Origin: Deltaproteobacteria bacterium
GTDB taxonomy: Bacteria > Chloroflexota > Dehalococcoidia > Dehalococcoidales > BS750m-G39
Assembly (NCBI GenBank): GCA_030606505.1
Contig: JAUWGI010000001.1
Location: 1 to 22,164 of the forward strand
DNA: 22,164 nt
Direction: 5' to 3'
The notes under the pieces were generated by a model. The model was not told the DNA's origin. It ran no database searches and saw only the letters and a list, made by a program, of their open reading frames with translations. Position numbers and translations under genes: made by a program. Position 1 is the first letter of the stretch, and each line of letters opens with the position of its first letter. This document shows, in pieces, positions 16,011 to 22,164 of this stretch.

Positions 16011-16674
16011 TGCCGCCTCCCCCCAGCTTTACCCCAGAAATCTCCGATTTCTGGGGGCCCCACAGTTGCTCTGCCTTGCGCACCGCCGACTCCGTCATCA
16101 ATAACATCTTATATGACAGTATGTCAACCACATTTAGTATATTGGCCGGCAGGGTCTTAATCCCGGCCAGGTTGTGGGCTGACTTGATTATATTTTCCTC
16201 CGGCGCATCGGTCACGATAAGGGTGGTGGAGTCTATCCCCAGCGCCGCCAAAATCCCGGCCATCTGTTTGGTCTTGGGCTGGTCGAGCTTTAATTCTTCC
16301 AGGACCTTGAGCTCTTCGTCCCTGGTCTTGGCCGACAGGGCGCACCTTAGCGCCAGCTGCCTCATCTTTTTGGGCATGTCCTGCTGGTAGCTCCGGGGCT
16401 TGGGGCCAAAAGTAACGCCGCCTCCCCGGCGCAGTGATGACTTCTTGTTGCCCGCCCGCGCCATGCCGGTGTGCTTCTGCCGAAACAGCTTGCGACTGCT
16501 GCCGGCAACCTCGCTGCGGGTCTTGGTGCTGGCGGTGCCCTGGCGGGCATTGGCCTGCTGTCTGACCACTGCCTGGTGCACCACTGCCTCGTTAAAGGGC
16601 ACGGCAAAAACGCCGTCGCTTATCTCAATGTGTTTTATTACCTCGCCGCTGGGGCTATAAACCGGAACCTCCAC
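15997..16674 (-). CDS. rplD: 50S ribosomal protein L4 with an extra C-terminal tail
   Basis: L4 lines the exit tunnel; in E. coli it also represses the S10 operon. The 225-residue product has the family segments AVVRQQANARQGTASTKTRS, the tunnel-loop stretch KHTGMARAGNKKSSLRRGGG, and NILNVVDILSYKMLLMTESA. Family members normally end near residue 204. The extra ~21 residues (W205-V225) are encoded by an embedded palindromic repeat at 16025-16061 plus Gly-rich codons. The start is GTG at 16674 with GGAGG nine bases upstream. No S10-type operator was recognised before rpsJ. Confidence 0.95.
   Translation of the reverse strand: MEVPVYSPSGEVIKHIEISDGVFAVPFNEAVVHQAVVRQQANARQGTASTKTRSEVAGSSRKLFRQKHTGMARAGNKKSSLRRGGGVTFGPKPRSYQQDMPKKMRQLALRCALSAKTRDEELKVLEELKLDQPKTKQMAGILAALGIDSTTLIVTDAPEENIIKSAHNLAGIKTLPANILNVVDILSYKMLLMTESAVRKAEQLWGPQKSEISGVKLGGGGNASV
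16025..16061 (-). repeat. Palindromic repeat, copy 3, in frame within rplD
   Basis: A perfect 10-base inverted repeat (16032-16041 and 16047-16056) with a five-base loop lies in the last codons of rplD. On the minus strand it is flanked by GGGGCCCCC on the left and GGGTAAAGCT on the right, the same flanks as copy 2 at 450-489. It encodes W205-L217 of L4. The hairpin lies about 15-22 bases before the rplW start and could also affect rplW translation. Confidence 0.7.
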
Positions 16675-16676
16675 TG

Positions 16677-17297
16677 CTATTCCCCTCCCGCCTTCTTAAT
16701 TAGTAATAGCCCGTTCTTAGCCCCGGGAACGGCTCCCCTGACCATTAACAGATTGCGCTCCGGGTCGGCTTTGTATACCTGCAGGTGGCGCACCGTCACC
16801 CGGCTATTGCCCATGTGACCGGCCATGCGCATCCCTTTTAGCACCCGGCCCGGGGAGGTGGTCGCCCCGATAGAGCCAGGGGCGCGGTGGCGGTCGGATT
16901 GCCCGTGGGTCTTGGGGCCGCCGGCAAAGTGGTGGCGTTTTACTACCCCGGCAAAGCCCTTTCCCTTGGAAACGCCGGTAATATTAACTAGGTCACCTTC
17001 TTTAAACAGGCTGACATCAATCTTGTCGCCTACTTTAACACCCTTGGTATCGGCTAACCTGAATTCCTGGAGATGCTTGAACTGCCCCAGCTTTTTGAGA
17101 TGCCCCTTCTGGGGGGAGTTGAGCCGTTTGCTTTCTTCAAAGCCGAGCTGGGCAGCATTGTAGCCTTCCTTGTCTGCGGTCTTAACCTGTGTGACCACGC
17201 AGGGGCCAGCCTCGATGGCGGTAACCGCCTCGGCCTTGCCGTCGTCGCCGAATATCTGTCCCATGCCTATTTTTTTGCCAATAATACCTTGCACCAT
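16677..17297 (-). CDS. rplC: 50S ribosomal protein L3
   Basis: L3 is a primary binder of 23S rRNA reaching toward the peptidyl transferase centre. The 206-residue product starts MVQGIIGKKIGMGQIFGDDG and has the signature GKGFAGVVKRHHFAGGPKTH and GQSDRHRAPGSIGATTSPGR, where the glutamine matches the site methylated in E. coli. ATG at 17297 is 19 bases after rpsJ with no clear Shine-Dalgarno sequence, unusual for this operon. Confidence 0.96.
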   Translation of the reverse strand: MVQGIIGKKIGMGQIFGDDGKAEAVTAIEAGPCVVTQVKTADKEGYNAAQLGFEESKRLNSPQKGHLKKLGQFKHLQEFRLADTKGVKVGDKIDVSLFKEGDLVNITGVSKGKGFAGVVKRHHFAGGPKTHGQSDRHRAPGSIGATTSPGRVLKGMRMAGHMGNSRVTVRHLQVYKADPERNLLMVRGAVPGAKNGLLLIKKAGGE

Positions 17298-17316
17298 CAG
17301 TTTATACCTATTATAC

Positions 17317-17625
17317 TTATAGCTTGATATTTATCTCCACCCCAGCCGGTAGATTCAGGCTGCTCAAAGCGTCTATGGTTTTGGATGTCATCTCGACGAT
17401 ATCAATCAGGCGCTTGTGGGTTCGAATCTCAAATTGTTCCTGCGAGTCCTTATCAATAAAGGGGGAGCGGATAACACTGAACCGCTTGATGTGGGTGGGT
17501 AGTGGTACCGGCCCCACCACCACGGCACCGGTCCGCTCCACGGCGGCCACAATCTGCTCCGCCGACAGGTCGAGCAACTTGTGGTCGTAGCCCTTTAGCT
17601 TAATTCTTATCTTCTGTTTAGGCAT
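17317..17625 (-). CDS. rpsJ: 30S ribosomal protein S10
   Basis: S10 belongs to the 30S head and, as NusE, takes part in antitermination with NusB. The 102-residue product starts [20 protein letters not shown] and has the signature [20 protein letters not shown] followed by [22 protein letters not shown] at 17625 has AGAGG upstream. It follows fusA by only 13 bases, so the S10 block has no visible promoter of its own; tuf, which often lies here, is absent. Confidence 0.97.
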   Translation of the reverse strand: MPKQKIRIKLKGYDHKLLDLSAEQIVAAVERTGAVVVGPVPLPTHIKRFSVIRSPFIDKDSQEQFEIRTHKRLIDIVEMTSKTIDALSSLNLPAGVEINIKL

Positions 17626-17638
17626 ATATTATCCTCTT

Positions 17639-19717
17639 CTATCCGACGGCGGCTTTACCGGTTATCTGGTCGGCCAGTTCCGCCGGCAGCTCCTCATATT
17701 GACAGAACTCCAGGGAATGGGCGGCCCTGCCCTGGGTCAATGACCTGAGACTGGTGGCGTAGCCGAAGGTCTCGGATAGGGGGGTCAGGGCGTGAATAAC
17801 CGCCATCCCTTCGCGCGTCTCGATAGACTCAATATTTCCCCGCCGGGAATTGAGGTCACCAATTATATCACCAAGAAACTCATCGGGTGCAACTACCTCT
17901 ATTTTCATAACCGGCTCCAGAAGGGCGGGCTTGGCCCGGGTGACACCGTCACGCAGCGCTATCGAGCCGGCCATCTTGAAGGCGATGTCTGAAGAGTCAA
18001 CCTCGTGGTAGCTGCCGTCATAGATGGTGGCTTTGATATCAACTACGGGATAGCCGCTGACCACCCCGGTTTCCATGGCTTCTTTAATGCCCTTCTCCGC
18101 CGCCAGAATATACTGCTTGGGAAGAGCCCCGCCTTTGACTTGGTCAACAAATTGAAAGCCACCGCCGCGCTCCATCGGCTCCAGCCGTATGGCGATGTGG
18201 CCGTACTGCCCCCGCCCGCCACTCTGGCGGATAAATTTACCTTCCGCCTCAACGGGCAGGGTAATGGTCTCTTTGTAGGCGACCTTGGGCTTGCCTACCT
18301 GGGCCTTGACGCCAAACTCGCTGAGCAGTCTGCCCACCAGGTAGTCCAGGTGAAGCTCGCCCATGCCCGAAATAACCGTCTGCCCCGACTCCTGGTCGTA
18401 GTTTACCTTGAAGGTGGGGTCCTCCTCGGTTAGCTTGGTCAGGGTTCCGCCCAGTTTGTCCTGGTCAGCCCTGGTTCTGGGCTCAATAGCTACCGAGAGC
18501 ACCGGCTCGGGGAAGCGGATGGCTTCCAGTAGCACCGGCTGGGAGTAGTGGCAGAGGGTATCGCCGGTGAAGGTGTTTTTGAGGCCGAGGGTGGCCACGA
18601 TGGCACCGGCGCCGACCTCGTCTACTTCCTCCCGGCGGTTGGCGTGCATTAGCAGGAGTCGCCCAATGCGCTCCCTCTTGCCCCGGGTGGAATTGAATAC
18701 CTGTGCCCCTACTTTTACCGTGCCGGAATAGACTCTGAAATAAACTAGCCGGCCGACGAAGGGGTCGGAGACTACCTTGAAAGCCAGTGCCGAGAAGGGG
18801 GCATCGTCGCGGGCAGGGCGAACAACCTCGCCGCCGACCCTGATATCAGTGGCCCTTACCGGCGGCATATCCGCCGGCGAGGGAAGATAATTTATAATGG
18901 CATCAAGCAGGGGGCGAACGGCTTTGTTCTTTTGAGCACTGCCGCAGAGGATGGGCACCCCCTTGGCCGCCAGCGTTACCTTCCTCAAGGCTTGCCTTAA
19001 ATCTGCCGGGCTGATACTGGCGCCCTCAAGATAAGCCGCTAAAATCTGGTCATCGCTTTCGGCCAGTTTCTCAATCAGCGCCTGGTGAGCTTGAGCGCAT
19101 TTTGCCTGTTCCGATTCGGGTATGGCTATCTCTATCGGTGGCGTGGTGGGGTCACCCTCAAAGCTCCAGGCCTTGTTTTCTACCAGGTCAATAACGCCAA
19201 TATAGTTGCTTTCACTGCCGAGGGGGAGTTGTATGGTTAGGGGCTTGGCGTGGAGGCGCTCTTCAATCATGGATATGGTGCGGTTGAAGTTGGCGCCCAC
19301 CCGGTCCATCTTGTTAATGAAGCAGATTCGGGGTACGCCGTACCGGTCTGCCTGCCGCCAGACCGTCTCTGACTGGGCTTCAACCCCGGCTACGGCATCG
19401 AAAACGACCACTCCGCCGTCGAGCACTCTGAGGCTCCGCTCTACCTCGGCGGTAAAGTCCACGTGCCCCGGCGTATCAATAATATTGATGCGGTGTTCCT
19501 GCCAGTAACAGGTGGTAGCCGCCGCGGTGATGGTAATGCCCCGCCGCCGCTCTTCTTCCATCCAGTCCATCACGGTCGTGCCTTCGTCTACCTCGCCAAT
19601 CTTGTAGGTGCGGCCGGTATGATAGAGTATCCTTTCGGTGACGGTGGTCTTGCCGGCATCGATATGGGCGATAATGGCAATATTACGTATTCGTTCTAAA
19701 GGGAAATTCCTGGGCAC
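17639..19717 (-). CDS. fusA: Elongation factor G
   Basis: The GTPase that drives translocation and, with RRF, ribosome recycling. The 692-residue product has all G motifs: AHIDAGKTT (17-25), RRGITI (58-63), DTPGHVDF (81-88 with H85), NKMD (135-138), and the later GSA. Domains II-V follow, with the domain IV block [20 protein letters not shown] and the C-terminal [23 protein letters not shown] at 19717 is chosen because GAGGAG lies upstream and the family begins here; the open frame runs to 19786 but would overlap rpsG. No tuf follows. Confidence 0.97.
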   Translation of the reverse strand: MPRNFPLERIRNIAIIAHIDAGKTTVTERILYHTGRTYKIGEVDEGTTVMDWMEEERRRGITITAAATTCYWQEHRINIIDTPGHVDFTAEVERSLRVLDGGVVVFDAVAGVEAQSETVWRQADRYGVPRICFINKMDRVGANFNRTISMIEERLHAKPLTIQLPLGSESNYIGVIDLVENKAWSFEGDPTTPPIEIAIPESEQAKCAQAHQALIEKLAESDDQILAAYLEGASISPADLRQALRKVTLAAKGVPILCGSAQKNKAVRPLLDAIINYLPSPADMPPVRATDIRVGGEVVRPARDDAPFSALAFKVVSDPFVGRLVYFRVYSGTVKVGAQVFNSTRGKRERIGRLLLMHANRREEVDEVGAGAIVATLGLKNTFTGDTLCHYSQPVLLEAIRFPEPVLSVAIEPRTRADQDKLGGTLTKLTEEDPTFKVNYDQESGQTVISGMGELHLDYLVGRLLSEFGVKAQVGKPKVAYKETITLPVEAEGKFIRQSGGRGQYGHIAIRLEPMERGGGFQFVDQVKGGALPKQYILAAEKGIKEAMETGVVSGYPVVDIKATIYDGSYHEVDSSDIAFKMAGSIALRDGVTRAKPALLEPVMKIEVVAPDEFLGDIIGDLNSRRGNIESIETREGMAVIHALTPLSETFGYATSLRSLTQGRAAHSLEFCQYEELPAELADQITGKAAVG

Positions 19718-19727
19718 AGTCCTCTCC

Positions 19728-20198
19728 TCACCATCGGTAGTGGGCGAAGGCTCGGTTAGCCTCGGCCATCTTGTGGGTGTCCTCACGCTTCTTTATGGTT
19801 ACTCCTTGCCCCTGGGCGGCATCGCTGAGCTCGGCAGCCAGCTTCTCCGCCATGGACTTGCCGGCTCTGGCTCGGGCGGCGGCTACCAGCCAGCGTAGGG
19901 CCAGAGATAGCCCGCGGTCGGGGCGAACCTCTATCGGTACTTGGTAGGTGGCGCCTCCCACCCGCCGCGGCTTGACCTCAAGCTGGGGAGTGGCGTTCTT
20001 TACCGCTTGCTCTAAAAGGTTGACCGGCTCTTTGGCTCTCCCCTGCCCCATAAGATCTATGGCACCGTAGACTATCCTCTCCGCCGTGCTCTTCTTACCC
20101 TGCATCATCACCTTGTTGATTAACCGGGCTACGGTTTCATTGCTGTATTTGGCGTCAGGGGAAATCTCTCTTTTGGTGGCTCGAGCCCGCCTTGGCAT
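19728..20198 (-). CDS. rpsG: 30S ribosomal protein S7
   Basis: S7 nucleates the 30S head and contacts E-site tRNA; in E. coli it represses the str operon. The 156-residue product has the family start [40 protein letters not shown], the beta-hairpin region with [20 protein letters not shown], and the end [15 protein letters not shown] at 20198 has GGAG upstream. It lies nine bases after rpsL, too short for the large S7 operator seen in E. coli. Confidence 0.97.
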   Translation of the reverse strand: MPRRARATKREISPDAKYSNETVARLINKVMMQGKKSTAERIVYGAIDLMGQGRAKEPVNLLEQAVKNATPQLEVKPRRVGGATYQVPIEVRPDRGLSLALRWLVAAARARAGKSMAEKLAAELSDAAQGQGVTIKKREDTHKMAEANRAFAHYRW

Positions 20199-20207
20199 CT
20201 ATATCTC

Positions 20208-20648
20208 CTATACTTCGGCAGCTTCAGCCGCTGCCTGGGCTACCTTTTTGCTTCCATATTTGCTGCGACTCTGACGCCGGTTGGCTACGCCGCTGGCATC
20301 TAGGGCACCGCGGATGATGTGATAACGAACGCCGGGCAGGTCTTTGACCCGCCCGCCTCTAATTAAAACCACTGAGTGCTCCTGAAGCTCATGCCCCTCA
20401 CCGGGGATGTAAGCGGTTACCTCTATTCCATTGGTCAGCCGCACCCTGGCTATTTTGCGCAGTGCTGAGTTGGGCTTTTTGGGGGTGGTAGTCTTTACCT
20501 GAACGCAGACCCCTCTCTTTTGCGGGGAGCCTTTCCCCTGCACCATCCTGTTTTTGAGTGCATTGTAGCTGAGGCGCAAAGCCGGCGCTTTGGTCTTTTT
20601 GACCAGATGTTTGCGTCCTTTGCGGACCAGCTGATTTACTGTTGGCAC
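20208..20648 (-). CDS. rpsL: 30S ribosomal protein S12
   Basis: S12 lies at the decoding centre. The 146-residue product starts [20 protein letters not shown], has the [20 protein letters not shown] block (P56-K57-K58-P59-N60) and [19 protein letters not shown], with D103 matching the methylthiolated aspartate of E. coli. The usual streptomycin-sensitive lysines (K57, K102) are present. It is the longer S12 form, with about 13 extra residues before PQKRGVC as in Gram-positive bacteria, and an Ala-rich tail. GTG at 20648 has AAGGAGG six bases upstream. First gene of the superoperon. Confidence 0.97.
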   Translation of the reverse strand: MPTVNQLVRKGRKHLVKKTKAPALRLSYNALKNRMVQGKGSPQKRGVCVQVKTTTPKKPNSALRKIARVRLTNGIEVTAYIPGEGHELQEHSVVLIRGGRVKDLPGVRYHIIRGALDASGVANRRQSRSKYGSKKVAQAAAEAAEV

Positions 20649-20762
20649 TCTCTTCCTCCTTGCCACACAATTATAATGGATGAGCCGTAACTCATCCATT
20701 GAAGCCGAAGATTGAAACTAAAGCCCAATCTAGCGGCTGTAAGCCGGATTACCTAGCGACAA
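20649..20762 (-). promoter_or_regulatory. Structured leader of the rpsL superoperon
   Basis: The predicted 5' UTR is about 114 bases. Three hairpins are possible: CGGCT/AGCCG with loop TAC (20742-20746 with 20734-20738); a longer stem, AGCCG (20734-20738) with CGGCT (20703-20707) continued by AGATTG/CAATCT (20726-20731 with 20709-20714); and a perfect 10-base stem AATGGATGAG/CTCATCCATT (20691-20700 with 20675-20684) just before the ribosome site. The first two share one arm and exclude each other. No U-run follows, so translational or stability control is more likely than termination. Confidence 0.6.
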
Positions 20763-20768
20763 TGTGTA

Positions 20769-20797
20769 ATATTACCACAGCTCTTGGCGGCTGTCAA
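20769..20797 (-). promoter_or_regulatory. Promoter of the ribosomal-protein superoperon
   Basis: On the minus strand, a perfect TTGACA (20792-20797) is 17 bases from TAATAT (20769-20774). Transcription should start near 20762. A second TTGACA lies at 20804-20809, 12 bases further upstream. It is the only clear promoter seen for the 37-gene run. Confidence 0.85.
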
Positions 20798-20837
20798 CAA
20801 GTGTGTCAACGATTGATAAAATAGGGATAAAGTACGC

Positions 20838-20866
20838 TTGACAAAGTGAAAACGGTGTGATAATAT
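20838..20866 (+). promoter_or_regulatory. Promoter P1 of the 23S rRNA gene
   Basis: A perfect TTGACA (20838-20843) is 17 bases from TAATAT (20861-20866). Transcription should start near 20873, giving a leader of about 140 bases before the 23S gene. Its -35 is 40 bases from the -35 of the divergent superoperon promoter. Confidence 0.85.
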
Positions 20867-20872
20867 CTTACT

Positions 20873-21013
20873 ACCTATGGAGATAGTGGAGACATAATTA
20901 GAACGATTGGTGACTAAAGCCAAGCGCGGCTTGGTGGGAAATCACCAAGCCGCCTTATTATGTCCAGCACATTAACAATTGAATATCCGTGGACTAATAT
21001 CAAATCTGAAGCG
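20873..21013 (+). promoter_or_regulatory. Structured 23S rRNA leader, possible attenuator
   Basis: A perfect 11-base stem, GCGGCTTGGTG (20926-20936) with CACCAAGCCGC (20943-20953), loop of six, is followed by a U-biased CTTATTATGT. A competing fold pairs TTGGTGA (20907-20913) with TCACCAA (20942-20948) and encloses CCAAGC/GCTTGG (20920-20925 with 20929-20934). An outer stem GACATAAT/ATTATGTC (20891-20898 with 20957-20964) closes the domain. It may be an attenuator, a short RNA, or a processing stem. No boxA was recognised. Confidence 0.55.
20972..21000 (+). promoter_or_regulatory. Possible promoter P2 of the 23S rRNA gene
   Basis: TTAACA (20972-20977) is 17 bases from TAATAT (20995-21000), one mismatch from the -35 consensus. 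It would start transcription near 21007, a few bases before the mature 23S end. Tandem promoters are usual for rRNA genes, but an almost leaderless 23S transcript would be unusual. Confidence 0.5.

Positions 21014-22164
<1,151 letters not shown>

Noticed and set aside
17310..17315. TATAAT on the minus strand between rpsJ and rplC, possible S10 internal promoter
   Set aside because: The matching -35 position (17333-17338) reads GGAGAT, unlike the consensus, and the spacing to rplC is only about 12 bases.

Overview
This window is the main ribosomal-protein locus of a bacterium, followed on the opposite strand by the start of a 23S rRNA gene. It has one continuous minus-strand run of 37 protein genes (20648 down to 610) in the classic str - S10 - spc - alpha - rplM/rpsI order: rpsL rpsG fusA rpsJ rplC rplD rplW rplB rpsS rplV rpsC rplP rpmC rpsQ rplN rplX rplE rpsN rpsH rplF rplR rpsE rpmD rplO secY adk map infA rpmJ rpsM rpsK rpsD rpoA rplQ truA rplM rpsI. 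No gap between genes exceeds about 26 bases and many genes overlap, so the run looks like a single superoperon. There is no tuf gene after fusA.

The organism is most likely a member of the Chloroflexota, possibly Dehalococcoidia. This is inference. The 23S gene has its own promoter and no 16S gene directly upstream; unlinked 16S and 23S genes are known in Dehalococcoides. The protein sequences and the truA-rplM-rpsI order fit, but no sequence search was run. GTG and TTG starts are common (12 of 37 genes).

Region by region: 1-247 holds a minus-strand tRNA cluster (tRNA-Leu CAG, tRNA-Arg GCG and the 5' part of a third tRNA) with its own promoter at 268-297. The stretch 298-609 has no gene; it holds a palindromic repeat, a canonical G-quadruplex motif and a weak terminator candidate for the superoperon. 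The superoperon fills 610-20648. The intergenic region 20649-21013 carries divergent promoters with identical TTGACA and TAATAT boxes and 17-base spacers, a structured leader on each side, and a possible second 23S promoter. The 23S rRNA gene runs from 21014 past the window end.

The genes supply ribosomal proteins, elongation factor G, initiation factor IF1, the RNA polymerase alpha subunit, the SecY translocon, adenylate kinase, methionine aminopeptidase and tRNA pseudouridine synthase, so ribosome building, transcription, protein export and N-terminal processing are co-expressed. No unknown defence or mobile system is present. The unusual points are: (1) a family of about 25-40 base palindromes with three copies, one read in frame as a tail on ribosomal protein L4; (2) long Lys/Glu/Ala-rich tails on S3 and S17; (3) leaders with mutually exclusive hairpins in front of both rpsL and the 23S gene; (4) a tRNA-Arg with anticodon GCG.
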